A DNA stretch of 64,000 bases from an uncultured Aquimarina sp. (GCA_947496355.1 CANMCO010000009.1:124001-188000), one strand, 5' to 3'; shown: positions 9,601-17,346, counted from the first letter of the stretch. The notes: generated by a model from the sequence alone, not told the origin. A program made the numbers and translations.

Positions 9601-9987
9601 TGATAAATTCCAACCCCAACCGATTAATCCATTACCTGCCTGGCTATTGTAAGTAACAGCTAGAGTAGGAAAGACTCCATCGATACCTGGTGGTACAGCA
9701 ATAGGTACAGAATACGTAGCTGCACCAGTGAGAGAAACGGATAATGAGCCATGTGTTTCTCCAGCCTCAGAGCTAATGTTGCCTACTGGATTAATTAAAG
9801 GAGAAGCTTTGCTATTGGTATCACCAGATTCCAAAAAATTTGTGTCATCTGAATGAATCACTCTCGCCGTATGTTCTGTATAAGTAAAATGGTCTTTAGG
9901 TTGTAGATTTGTTATCTTCTGACCATATAGCTGTGTCCCAAAAACCATTATAATTAGGACGTAAAAGGTTGATAGATAGTTTTTCAT
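3676..9987 (-). CDS. SpvB/VCBS/RHS-repeat polymorphic toxin with C-terminal GIY-YIG-like nuclease
   Basis: The 2103-residue protein has a signal peptide (cut near YGQ, residue ~23) and a SpvB/TcdB-type N-terminal region from about 75 (SLTGAATYSVPIAVPPG). FG-GAP/VCBS calcium-binding motifs (DFNGDGLSD, DVNGDGRTD, DYNGDGKMD, DINSDGKTD) lie at roughly 500-700, followed by a long series of YD repeats. The RHS core signature GRMYDPHIGRFLSPD and NPLMYNDPTG ends near residue 1810. The variable tail finishes in a ~95-residue module with W2042-K-Y2044-G-E-T, R2053, E2081 and PPGN2099K, the Tyr/Arg/Glu/Asn pattern of GIY-YIG (URI-fold) nucleases. RHS proteins encapsulate and release a C-terminal toxin; here the target would be nucleic acid of a competitor. 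It has no T9SS sorting tail of its own. It sits between a short T9SS-tagged YD protein and a putative immunity gene. Confidence 0.9.
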   Translation of the reverse strand: MKNYLSTFYVLIIMVFGTQLYGQKITNLQPKDHFTYTEHTARVIHSDDTNFLESGDTNSKASPLINPVGNISSEAGETHGSLSVSLTGAATYSVPIAVPPGIDGVFPTLAVTYNSQAGNGLIGWGWNLSGISTISRIPSTKYHDGVIDPVDFDNLDRFALDGQRLVLKSGTYGGNGAEYQTENYSNLKITSIGTSPYGSSYGPASFKVQYPDGSVAYYGTTTDSKSRLEYGLTYTENPQGIRISYKYFTSENVMRISKIFYGSKGSTAPINSINFMYEDRYYKPTAYIDSHLFKTNVRLKEINIIANGAGYRTYKLKHNWDNFGYDRLKSIQEFSGDKTVSLNPISFNYYATGGPTPSYVVTTTNLGLNNIESRNSETRTLDLTGNGKMDFLVFPDTKDKFYLFKGDNHTIPSTVNTGRFENILPVTFLNHQNKILAGQGLAVIQHDITNSKAKFKVYANGIANPIYFQYEKVWSPPTYTTDINCFTRGVKRIKPLEYLSGDFNGDGLSDVVTVSKEYQSQRCISSGRCRCRPVTNNDPSQVHFINLDRRQTSGFITNSGILRKVFAKDDRLKTADVNGDGRTDILHFTASKVYAYTLSANNTLSVLWETSSSYIKNDFPLLLGDYNGDGKMDFMTPKANNSKVFYIFTSDGKKFIPTSQSFPFEYSIGTWDGNKLTGYNLIPLDINSDGKTDILKYRSETYNGNSNGTQQVTTYANLNPLGTTNNLRFERISNRKAPGNVKHYPVPVFLSSDNPNSQIEFATLSDNIAHTFNYQQDHKTSMTLKKITNNGVNYVINYSNLNPNDTANGVVYSTSTDQVYPYVNIAYSSSIKLVHSIERQVENTPTVKRLFYYKNAISHLEGLGFQGFEFLARSNWHTGGTDRIFTNTTHSIPLRGAVIDEYQTPYTERFGVIPSDYIYKTKNTYEHSLSSNKVFKLTMTRSTNENRLDGTVTTSHYDYDTYNNPTRVTVNYSGQGSTTTNINYSNSTGSDYYIGRKILGSVTSTIGSDSFRTENRYSYNGALVSSVRTTGNGTKPNTTSYAYDTFGNVTSILETPFGNNAGRIQRFEYDSSGRFITKVTDISGLETTYVYDDKTGNLLRETNHYSQSTNYEYDKWYRPIKTIDFLSNQNTSSYSKSGNNYVMMANGADGSASSSELDVLQRATKARTKTRSGQWTQITTEYDKFDRIARESEPHFGSGASQWNTTAYDFYGRIKTQTTYTGKTISYSYSGLSVTVDDGTKTTTTTKDAMGNVVRVDDPGGSIRYTYFGNGNLKTVSYQGTTQTIQQDGWGRKTKLVDPSAGTYTYEYNGFGEITKEVTPKGTTTYIYESDGRIRQTKIVGDNTNMITNYSYDNTTLLLKNIIASDQINSKNYRYDYSYDGHKRLYQINENNGIAYFRKTYSYDSFSRISKESYSAKIRGKASTSSFSYDYNANGAFTGFDNWKITASNARGQITSIALGTGESQSLQYDSYGFLTRNQLTHDDTQQVRINNTYKFNVQRGTLTERTHSTRIDRIFKSYTEGFTYDNQDRLRNITGPFAKTTNFDNLGRITSNSKIGSFNYQSGSKKFQLKEITTNTAGENFFNNRTRQHITYNAFKKPVKIFEDGGRGIVDFEYGPMQNRREAWYGDSQLNKNNRRFHKQYSSIIPAEIIEDKRDNSIKFIFYNGGDAYSAPIAKIEKISAFGASDGGAIYHLQRDYLGSILNITKQTGNGSNANGVLQERRQFGAWGTVDAYWSVNGGEMGHESILDRGYTGHEHFTEVGLIHMNGRMYDPHIGRFLSPDNYVQNPYNSQNFNRYGYVLNNPLMYNDPTGEMTEYDGGWNDAYGSILGGLVGTVVTNWDNWGIKDWANNAFSTFGSDLGDLIDSKWDIITGLFGGSSEPKIIEMSQTYVNSDPLIAPIPGISSTFTSSGGAHTYGNHIINNSSDPRLVTAQTEEEWNNASMAWALGISGGLLADDATVIGVVDDILIPVVLVAGAGAYIYDNSALINKQLREINRILEKNLGGRGFTYELRATRNGQYPILARGSSVPIGYTHLNVGEVWKYGETSKGFDRYPSAYLDGMGLTMNVIFTGTIPEIKVQEKIMIYGYVLVNGKLPPGNKIFR

Positions 9988-10051
9988 CTATAAAAGTTTT
10001 ATGATTATGTTATGTGAAATATTGTTTCTTAGTAGATAACTATGAGTGTTA

Positions 10052-10504
10052 TCAGAATTTAACTATTTTCTTTTGTACCACGGGTACTTTTTCATTATCT
10101 AGGTGAAAAAGCACTACGTATAGCCCAGTAGCCTTTCTAGAAAGATTTATGCCTACAGTATTTTTTCGAGAGAATGAAACATTGGTTCGTTCACTGCTAA
10201 CGAGGCTTACTAGTTCAATTTTGGTAATAGACTCAGAGATATCAGGATCCCAACTTAATTCTGCGAAACCAGAAGTAGGATTCGGCGATACCTTAAATTT
10301 GTTATTGATTTTTTCTTCTGAGAGTGATTCTAATAGTTTAGAATCAGTTTCAGTTTGAAAAACTTCTATAGGAGTGTCTGTTGAAGTTTTTTGTTTTCTT
10401 ACAGTTTGGTTACCAGCTTGATCATAGGTGTATTCCAATACGGTTTGCGCCTGTCCGATAAAGCCTAACAAAAAAGCTATAAGATAAAAGAGTGTTTTTT
10501 TCAT
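10052..10504 (-). CDS. Short secreted protein with one YD-like motif and T9SS type A sorting domain
   Basis: The 150-residue product has a signal peptide (residues 1-19, cut after GQA-Q), then VLEYTYDQAGNQTVRKQ, which is a single YD/RHS-type motif. After an acidic linker, the C-terminal ~80 residues match the type IX secretion sorting domain: FKVSPNPTSGFAELSWD, then beta strands, GLYVVLFH and a terminal KKIVKF. The sorting domain directs crossing of the outer membrane and surface anchoring or release by the gliding-associated secretion system. The gene lies 64 bases upstream of the RHS toxin in the same direction and probably shares its transcript. A role as adaptor or carrier for the RHS protein is possible but is inference. 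Confidence 0.8.
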   Translation of the reverse strand: MKKTLFYLIAFLLGFIGQAQTVLEYTYDQAGNQTVRKQKTSTDTPIEVFQTETDSKLLESLSEEKINNKFKVSPNPTSGFAELSWDPDISESITKIELVSLVSSERTNVSFSRKNTVGINLSRKATGLYVVLFHLDNEKVPVVQKKIVKF

Positions 10505-10647
10505 AATTAAGTGATTTGTTTGTATGGTTTAGGTTTATATAGATTTATGTTATAATATTCATCGCGTCATATCTGTGATCATAAGATCAAAGAATGTGAA
10601 GTAGGAAAAGTGATTGGGTTATCAATAGTACTTTAAAAAAAATGAGC

Positions 10648-10689
10648 ATAAGTTCTACATCTTCAAGTAGTTTAAGATTTAGAACTTAT
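10648..10689 (-). terminator. Terminator at the end of the AraC-type regulator
   Basis: The arms ataagttctacatctt and aagatttagaacttat form a 16-base stem with a single mismatch and a 10-base loop. The first arm on the minus strand overlaps the stop codon of the regulator gene. T runs lie on both sides, so it could act in both directions. Confidence 0.6.
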
Positions 10690-11363
10690 TTTTTTAACTT
10701 TTTATATTGATTAGGGGTTTGTCCAGATTTTTTTTTGAATGCTTTATAGAAATTCGATTTGGACGTGAACCCACATTCTAAACCAATGGATTCTATTGTA
10801 TAATTATCATACTGTTTGTCTAACAGCATTTTTTGCGATGCTTCAACTCTAAATTCATTAATGTAATCGTTAAAACTCTTTTCTGCATGCACATTTATGA
10901 GTTGTGAAAGGTAACCTTTGCTAATGTCAAAGAATGTAGCAATACTGTGTAGACTTATATCAGGGGATAAGTATTTTTCCTCTATTATAATATGTTCATG
11001 TATTTTGTTGAAGGTAGCAGCTCCGGGCTTTTTAGGTGCCTTAATATTCTCTGATTTTTTTGGTTTGTTATCTGAAGAAAAGCTATACGTCTCATATTCA
11101 AGCCAATACATGACTGAATATGATAATAAAATAATGAGAAATACAATTGGAAATAATTTGATGTTGCCTAGAATTATCAACATGAAAAATGTGACAGCAA
11201 AGAAAAAAAACATCAATAAAGGGAGGCCTTTTGTTTGTTTAATGTTGATGGTATTAGATTTGAGATTAAGGTTATTACTTATTCTGTTGGTAATAAACTT
11301 GTTATTATATAACATGTTTAAAATTGCATTAAACCTAAGAAAGAAAGATGGGTACTTTTTCAT
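10686..11363 (-). CDS. Membrane-anchored AraC-family transcriptional regulator
   Basis: From the ATG at 11363 the product is 225 residues; an upstream in-frame ATG at 11408 would add 15 Asn/His-rich residues with no sign of coding. Residues ~45-95 hold two hydrophobic segments (LLMFFFFAVTFFMLIIL and LFPIVFLIILLSYSVMYWL), and the last ~100 residues are a complete AraC-type DNA-binding domain with two helix-turn-helix motifs (SLHSIATFFDISKGYLSQL and TIESIGLECGFTSKSNFYKAF, ending GQTPNQYKK). Membrane-tethered AraC regulators are common in Flavobacteriia. The target is unknown. It is divergent from the sigma/CHAT module and follows the RHS operon's promoter, so either neighbour could be regulated. 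Confidence 0.85.
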   Translation of the reverse strand: MKKYPSFFLRFNAILNMLYNNKFITNRISNNLNLKSNTINIKQTKGLPLLMFFFFAVTFFMLIILGNIKLFPIVFLIILLSYSVMYWLEYETYSFSSDNKPKKSENIKAPKKPGAATFNKIHEHIIIEEKYLSPDISLHSIATFFDISKGYLSQLINVHAEKSFNDYINEFRVEASQKMLLDKQYDNYTIESIGLECGFTSKSNFYKAFKKKSGQTPNQYKKLKK

Positions 11364-11596
11364 AATTAGATGGTGATTTATTAGTTGCTTGTTTATTAAT
11401 TGATGCAATTCAAAAAATACATAACAACCTTTTTTTTAAAATCATGGTTTTGTGAAATACCTTCTTTAAAACTTAGGGGTAAGGTTGGGTCTAGGTCAAA
11501 AGTTGAAGATATTGAGTTTGCTTTTATGTTTTTATTGTATTTTGGTGCTTCACTTTTAAACCCCAAAAAAAGAGTTTTCTCTTTTTTATATTACTT

Positions 11597-12211
11597 GTGG
11601 ATAGTATTGATGTAAAACATATTATTGAATGTGCACAAAAAGGAAACGAATTACCGTTTAATACCTTTTTTGACCTTACCTATAAGAAAATAAAGCCAAA
11701 ACTACTTTCGTTAACTAAATCCTTAGATGATTCTCAAGAGATATTTATCATTTCTATGCAGAAATTTTGGGAACGTTTTGTTATTAATCAGGAAAACCTG
11801 CCTCATAATAGTACAGGGTATATACTTACAATGTGTAAAAATGCTTGGTTGATGCAAAAAAGAAGTAAAAAAGATACATTTATATCAGTTGAAAATCCTT
11901 TGGAATATCAAGTTCTTAAACAGCAGGATACACAAGTTGATGGTATTGAAGAAAGTCACACCACAGAAAACATTGAATTATTAAGGCATAAGGCATTGGT
12001 ACAGGCCCTTAATATGCTTTCTGATAAGTGTAGGTCGCTTATAGAGAATGAATTAAATGATGATCGTAAATTAAAAGATTTACAAGAAGAACTTGGATTT
12101 AAAAATTATCAAGCATTGGTGCAAGCTAAATACAATTGTAAAAAAAGACTTGTGCGAAAAGTCTATGAAGTCATAGAAAAGTTAGAAGAGAATCAAAAGA
12201 CAAAAATGTGA
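11597..12211 (+). CDS. ECF-type RNA polymerase sigma factor of a sigma/anti-sigma/CHAT module
   Basis: The 204-residue protein has the two-domain layout of ECF sigma factors: a region 2-like part (ELPFNTFFDLTYKKIKPKLL, then YILTMCKNAWLMQKRSKK, the -10 recognition helix and basic strand) and a region 4-like helix-turn-helix (LNMLSDKCRSLIENEL, KLKDLQEELGFKNYQALVQAKYNCKKRL). It is a divergent member; the region 2 helix is poorly conserved. The likely start is GTG at 11597, because no in-frame ATG precedes the conserved part. Its last codons overlap the next gene's start (GTG at 12208 inside ATGTGA), which points to coupled translation with the anti-sigma factor. Confidence 0.8.
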   Translation: MDSIDVKHIIECAQKGNELPFNTFFDLTYKKIKPKLLSLTKSLDDSQEIFIISMQKFWERFVINQENLPHNSTGYILTMCKNAWLMQKRSKKDTFISVENPLEYQVLKQQDTQVDGIEESHTTENIELLRHKALVQALNMLSDKCRSLIENELNDDRKLKDLQEELGFKNYQALVQAKYNCKKRLVRKVYEVIEKLEENQKTKM

Positions 12212-12948
12212 GCACTACAGATAAAGATATCGAGTATATTGAAAAGTTTTTTAATCTTGAGCTTTCTGAGGATGAATTATCTGTGTTTGAAACCAGACTA
12301 GAAAACGAACCAGAATTCGCTCAAAAATTAAAAAATTATAGATTGAGTGTGGATCTTGTAGAAGAGAAGTACACTTCTGATCTAGAAAAGGTTCGTGAAG
12401 AAAAATGGAGAGCAATAGTAAATGAAGAAAAAGATCCTAAGATTATTAAACTAAATTGGAAATGGATCGTTGGCGTTGCTGCTAGTTTTTTGTTGCTTTT
12501 TTTTGGCTGGCAGTATACAGAAAATACGAAACAAGTAGACTTGGCCAAGATTGCACAAGATTCTTGGGATAAAAAAATAGGGCTAGACTATCGCATGATG
12601 AGAACAACAAACAGAGACTCATTACAACAAGTAATTGTAAATGCTTATGATGCATACGAGGACAAAAAGTTTAAAGACGCAATCACTATTCTTGAACCCT
12701 TTATATCTACAACTATATATTATGAAGATGCTTTATTAATTAAGGGGTTATCCCATTACCGGTTGGGAAATGTTGAACAAAGTTTAAAAACTCTGGAAAC
12801 GCTTTCTTCATTTCCTTCTGGAAAAAAGTCTAAGGAAGCGTTGTGGTATCAGGGACTGATTTATCTGGATCTTGGTGACAAAAAAGCAGCACAAGAATTT
12901 TTGGTATTACCTAATACTAAGGACCAAAACATAAAGCTTAAGGAATAA
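12208..12948 (+). CDS. Membrane anti-sigma-like protein with periplasmic TPR domain
   Basis: The 246-residue protein starts with a GTG that overlaps the sigma-factor stop. Residues 1-80 are an acidic, helical cytoplasmic part (DIEYIEKFFNLELSEDELSVFETRL) like the zinc-less anti-sigma domains of Bacteroidota. One transmembrane helix spans about 86-103 (WIVGVAASFLLLFFGW). The remaining ~140 residues contain TPR-like helices (VNAYDAYEDKKFKDAITILEPF, DALLIKGLSHYRLGNVEQSLKTLE, ALWYQGLIYLDLGDKKAAQEF) and, with N-terminus inside, would face the periplasm. It probably holds the upstream sigma factor inactive at the membrane and senses a signal or protein through its TPR domain. Confidence 0.75.
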   Translation: MSTTDKDIEYIEKFFNLELSEDELSVFETRLENEPEFAQKLKNYRLSVDLVEEKYTSDLEKVREEKWRAIVNEEKDPKIIKLNWKWIVGVAASFLLLFFGWQYTENTKQVDLAKIAQDSWDKKIGLDYRMMRTTNRDSLQQVIVNAYDAYEDKKFKDAITILEPFISTTIYYEDALLIKGLSHYRLGNVEQSLKTLETLSSFPSGKKSKEALWYQGLIYLDLGDKKAAQEFLVLPNTKDQNIKLKE

Positions 12949-12987
12949 CAGTTACTTGCCCAAAACACAAACTCAAATTCTTAAACT

Positions 12988-15900
12988 ATGATCAAAAGAC
13001 TAATATTCCTTTGTCTGGGTTTTTCTTTTTTTATTTCTTCGAATTATTCGCAGACCACAAATGACACCTTGGTGGCTTATCAATATTATAAAAAAGCAGA
13101 CTCGTTATCTAAAAAAAAGAAGCACTCAGAAGCTACGGGTTTCTATACAAATGCCATTGTCATATATGAGAATCAAAATTATTGGGAAAGAGTTGCTCAT
13201 TGTTATAATAAAATTTCTCAACAAAATTTATCTCTTTTGCGCTATAAACTATCATTGGATGCGGCAAATAAAGCATTGAAAATTTGTAAAGAAAAGAATG
13301 AGCTAGATTCTATCGAAGAGGCAAAAGCATATACCAATATTGCCAATTGTCATATGAAAACAGGTCTTTATAAAGAGGCTCTAATGGATTATGAGAAAGC
13401 AAAAAAAATTATGTTCACTTTGTTACCCGATGATCATCAGGATACGGTCGAGATTATCAAAACTCAAGCAAGATTATATTTTATCTTAGGGAATTATAGT
13501 AATTCTCTTAAATATTTAAATGTATGTTCGGATCAAATTACCAAAAAATTTGGAAAGGAACATTTTGAAGCTTCCAAAATATATTTAAATATAGGGAATG
13601 TTTATACCCATATAGGGGAGTATAGTAATGCGTTGGATTATTATGAAAGAACTTTGTCTATTATGTTAAAATCTCCTGATGAAAATACTGGATATTTAAA
13701 CAAAATATACAATAATTTGGCAATAACTTATGGGAATATAGGAGATTATACTACCGCTATAAATTTTCATAAAAAAGCATTTGCATTGAAAATTAAATTA
13801 TATGGGGAAAATAGTTTAAAGGTAGCATTAAGTTATTCAGGGATTGGAAATGTTTATGAAAAAATGGGACAATACCACCTTGCCTTAGAATACCATAATA
13901 AATCTTTGAATTTGGCCAATAGCATTAACCGAGAAAACATACCAGAAATCCCCGGACTTTATAATAATATTGGTCTTGTATATGCAAAAATGAAAGAATA
14001 TAAGAAGGCCCTTCATTATCACAAAAAAGCCATAGAAATTAATGAAAAATATCATAAAAAAAACCACATTAGTTATGGAGATTTTTATACTAGTATATCT
14101 GTTGCATTAAACTATCTGGGCAAATATGATCAGGCGATTGATTATCTAGAAAAAACAATAAAAATTTATGAATTAAATAATACACTAAAACTTCCAGATG
14201 TAGGCTATAGTTATTTTAATTTAGGAAAATCTTATAAACTAAAAGGGGAATATGATCTTGCAATTGTAAATTTTAATAAGGCAATGGTAATTTATTCCGA
14301 AGTTTATAAAGATAATCACCCAAATGTAGCAGAGTGCATCATGCATCTAGGAAAAACGTATGAAAAAAAGGGAAACAAAATCATAGCTCTAGATTTTTAT
14401 CAGAAAGTTTTAACTGCGAATCATTTTAATTCGTTATCAATTCATGAAAACTCTAAACCAGATAATCATAATGATATTAATATTGAAATTGATGCTCTTT
14501 TTAGTAGAGCAAAAGTATTGACAAATCTTTATCAAACTAATAATGATATAGAATCTCTTAATACAGCCTTGTCAACTTATTCAATTTTAGATCAGCTCAT
14601 AGATAAAAATAGAAATGACATCCTTATTTATGAAGACAAGATGCAGTTTTCTGAGCGAGTTTCTGATATTTATGAAAATGCTATTATAGCCGAGAGAATA
14701 ATGTCTTTAAAAGAAAGAAAAAAGGAGCATTTTAAAAAGGCTTTTTATTATCTTGAAAAGAAAAAGGCTAATATCCTAAAGGAATTTATACTTAAGACTG
14801 AAATCAAAAAAGATCTTGATGTTCCTTCAGATATAAGTAGTTTGGAAGATAGAATAAAGGCGGATCAATCGTATTACAAATCAAAAATAATTGAATCCAC
14901 CAATTCAGATAGTCTAAGTATTACTAATAGAGAAAGATATAAGGATAGGCTGTTCAAAGTTAATAGAAAGCATGATTCTTTAACTTCTGTATTACAAGAA
15001 CAATATCAGAAATATTATCAGATTAAGCATCAAAATTATATCATTTCTATAGAACAAATTCAGGAAAATCTTAAGGAGGACTCAACTGTAATAGAGTTTT
15101 TTACTCAAGACAATACTACATATGCGTTCATCATATCCAAGAGTAACTTTTCGGTAATAGAGTTGACAACCAATAACCTTGAAAGTAATATCAGAAAATT
15201 ACGTAATGCAATCATTTCAAATAATATAAAAGAATACAAAAATATAGCGCATACCTTATACAATAATATTATAGATCCTATTGTTGATTTAATAGTAGGA
15301 AATGAACTGATTATTGTTCCCGATGGCCCAATATGGTATCTTAATTTTGAATTGTTACTTACACAAAACAATAAATCAGAATTCAGAGATATGCCATACT
15401 TGTTACGTGATTATGCGATTTCTTATGCCAATTCTTCTAATTTATTGTTTAATCCTTTACAAAGTGAAACTAAATCATCCGAAATTCGTAATGAATGTTT
15501 GGCTTTTTCGTTTACGGATAGTACAGAATTAAATAGTGCGAAAAAAATGAGTTTAGCAACATTAAGAAATATAGGGGATGACTTACCAGGAACCCGCAAG
15601 GAGATTAAAGCTATTTCTAATATTGTCAATGGTCAATATTTTTATGGATCTGAGGCTATCGAATCTAATTTTAAACAAAATGCTGATCAATATAGCATTC
15701 TTCATTTAGCATTACATGGAGATGTGGATAATGCAAATCCACAAAATTCTAAGCTATATTTTACAAAAAGCAAGGATACTATAGAGGACAATCTACTATA
15801 TAGCCATGAGCTTTTTGCATTGGATATTCCTGCAGAATTAGCAGTCTTAAGCGCTTGTAATACAGGAACGGGTAAAATTGCCAAAGGAGAAGGTATTATG

Positions 15901-16251
15901 AGTTTAGGGAATGCATTTCAGTATGCCGGTACAAAGAGTTTGTTGCTAAGTGGGTGGGAGGTCTCTGATAAAAGTGCACCTGTACTAATTGAAAATTTCT
16001 ACAAAAACTTGACAAATGGTATGAATAAAGCAAAAGCATTGCAGCAGGCAAAGCTCGATTTTATAAAGACTGCTGATTTTGAGCAAGTAGCCCCATTTTA
16101 TTGGGGTAATTTTTATCTCTTAGGTAATGCTGACCCTATAAACATAGATCAACCCTTATCGATTAATGGATATTGGATTATTTTAATATGTATTATAGTA
16201 GCTATGCTTTTAGCCTTTGTTTACTATAGAAAAAAGCAAAAATTTGATTAG
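12988..16251 (+). CDS. Periplasmic TPR-CHAT protease with C-terminal membrane anchor
   Basis: The 1087-residue protein has a signal peptide (residues 1-22, cut near NYS-Q). About ten tetratricopeptide repeats cover roughly 60-480 (for example YNNLAITYGNIGDYTTAINFHKKA), a helical linker follows, and a CHAT caspase-like domain runs from about 695 to 1055. The catalytic pair is visible: His910 in LHLALHGD and Cys957 in LSACNTGTG, followed by the conserved GEGIMSLGNAFQYAGTKSLLLSGW and PFYWGNFYL. A single helix at the C-terminus (WIILICIIVAMLLAFVYY) followed by RKKQKFD anchors it, leaving TPR and CHAT outside the cytoplasm. It lies 40 bases after the anti-sigma gene and completes a three-gene module. 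It may cleave the anti-sigma protein's periplasmic part; that is inference. Confidence 0.88.
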   Translation: MIKRLIFLCLGFSFFISSNYSQTTNDTLVAYQYYKKADSLSKKKKHSEATGFYTNAIVIYENQNYWERVAHCYNKISQQNLSLLRYKLSLDAANKALKICKEKNELDSIEEAKAYTNIANCHMKTGLYKEALMDYEKAKKIMFTLLPDDHQDTVEIIKTQARLYFILGNYSNSLKYLNVCSDQITKKFGKEHFEASKIYLNIGNVYTHIGEYSNALDYYERTLSIMLKSPDENTGYLNKIYNNLAITYGNIGDYTTAINFHKKAFALKIKLYGENSLKVALSYSGIGNVYEKMGQYHLALEYHNKSLNLANSINRENIPEIPGLYNNIGLVYAKMKEYKKALHYHKKAIEINEKYHKKNHISYGDFYTSISVALNYLGKYDQAIDYLEKTIKIYELNNTLKLPDVGYSYFNLGKSYKLKGEYDLAIVNFNKAMVIYSEVYKDNHPNVAECIMHLGKTYEKKGNKIIALDFYQKVLTANHFNSLSIHENSKPDNHNDINIEIDALFSRAKVLTNLYQTNNDIESLNTALSTYSILDQLIDKNRNDILIYEDKMQFSERVSDIYENAIIAERIMSLKERKKEHFKKAFYYLEKKKANILKEFILKTEIKKDLDVPSDISSLEDRIKADQSYYKSKIIESTNSDSLSITNRERYKDRLFKVNRKHDSLTSVLQEQYQKYYQIKHQNYIISIEQIQENLKEDSTVIEFFTQDNTTYAFIISKSNFSVIELTTNNLESNIRKLRNAIISNNIKEYKNIAHTLYNNIIDPIVDLIVGNELIIVPDGPIWYLNFELLLTQNNKSEFRDMPYLLRDYAISYANSSNLLFNPLQSETKSSEIRNECLAFSFTDSTELNSAKKMSLATLRNIGDDLPGTRKEIKAISNIVNGQYFYGSEAIESNFKQNADQYSILHLALHGDVDNANPQNSKLYFTKSKDTIEDNLLYSHELFALDIPAELAVLSACNTGTGKIAKGEGIMSLGNAFQYAGTKSLLLSGWEVSDKSAPVLIENFYKNLTNGMNKAKALQQAKLDFIKTADFEQVAPFYWGNFYLLGNADPINIDQPLSINGYWIILICIIVAMLLAFVYYRKKQKFD

Positions 16252-17346
16252 CTATTTTGGAAACAAACTCTTATCAATATTAGGAATTACTTTTAATGCA
16301 TTTTTGTAATACAATTTTTTAAGCACTTCATCGTCAAGATCTAACCCATACATTTTCCAAAAGGCATGATAGCGTTTGTAGTATGGAAAATACTCATCAT
16401 CAGATTCTAAAACTCTAAAATAGGTATAATACTCCTCAGGATTCCAGGAATCTTTTCCAAACATTACCCGGTCTTGGTATTTGGTTAAAAATGCCTTGGC
16501 ATTACGGGGTTGTCTTCCTAGTTCTGCAATCACCGCGCCAATTTCGGTATACATATTTGGTATTTGATCCATCAACTCGGCTAATTTAGCCAGATTATTG
16601 CCATACCAACCTAAGTGTGCATTAATGAATTTAGTATTTTTGTGTTTTTTAAAGATATTATGTTGTTCTTGTATAATAGTTTCCCAGGAACCTGTAACTT
16701 TTGAATCCCTCTTTCTTCTAGATCGAAGTTTTAACTCCAACCAGCGCTCATTTTTATTATCGTGTGCATCCCAAAATGGTTTTGGGTCCGCAGAGTGAAT
16801 CAGAACAGGAATTCCAAGTTGACCACATTTATCCCAAACAGGACCAATACGAGGATCATCTATTTTGATACGATTCCCTTTACTGTCCTTATTATCCATC
16901 CCCTGACTTTTATAAATTTTAAGACCATTTGCTCCTTGGGCAACATCTTTTTCGATTTGCGCTACAGTTTTTGTGGTCCAATCTGGGTCGTCAATACCTG
17001 TAAGGCTAATATTGGTAAAAACAATAAAACGATTGGGATGATTGGTTTTTACATTCTCTAAAGATTTTGTGAGGTGTTCATCAGAACCTCTTCCTCTACC
17101 AGATAAATTGATCATTACCGCCATATTCAGTTTATCCATCTCGGTAACTATTTCTTGTAAATTTTGAGTTGGCATTCTAAATTGATGGTTATGTACATCA
17201 ATAAAGGGAAATTTTGCTTTTTTGATTTCTTTTCCAGGAACAACAAGGGTAGAAGGAGGGTCATAGTCTTCGAACTCCATGTTTTGAGCATTAATTTGGA
17301 TCAATGGAAAAATAAAAAGTAGAAGCAAAACCTTTTGAAACCTCAT
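16252..17346 (-). CDS. Exported amidohydrolase-family (amidohydrolase 2) protein
   Basis: The 364-residue product has a signal peptide (1-20, cut after INA-Q) and an amidohydrolase TIM-barrel fold. The first metal motif is FIDVHNHQF (HxH), a later histidine occurs in PVLIHSADPKPF, another in FINAHLGWYGNNL, and a carboxylate in MFGKDSWNPEEYY. These suit a decarboxylase/lactonase-like member of the amidohydrolase 2 family. The substrate is unknown. It is a single gene whose stop codon abuts the stop of the convergent CHAT gene with no base between them, leaving no room for a terminator. Confidence 0.8.
   Translation of the reverse strand: MRFQKVLLLLFIFPLIQINAQNMEFEDYDPPSTLVVPGKEIKKAKFPFIDVHNHQFRMPTQNLQEIVTEMDKLNMAVMINLSGRGRGSDEHLTKSLENVKTNHPNRFIVFTNISLTGIDDPDWTTKTVAQIEKDVAQGANGLKIYKSQGMDNKDSKGNRIKIDDPRIGPVWDKCGQLGIPVLIHSADPKPFWDAHDNKNERWLELKLRSRRKRDSKVTGSWETIIQEQHNIFKKHKNTKFINAHLGWYGNNLAKLAELMDQIPNMYTEIGAVIAELGRQPRNAKAFLTKYQDRVMFGKDSWNPEEYYTYFRVLESDDEYFPYYKRYHAFWKMYGLDLDDEVLKKLYYKNALKVIPNIDKSLFPK

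Noticed and set aside
11400..11615. 71-codon plus-strand ORF between the AraC-type gene and the sigma factor
   Set aside because: It lies in the divergent promoter region, has a low-complexity hydrophobic translation with no recognisable motif, and overlaps the sigma factor start.
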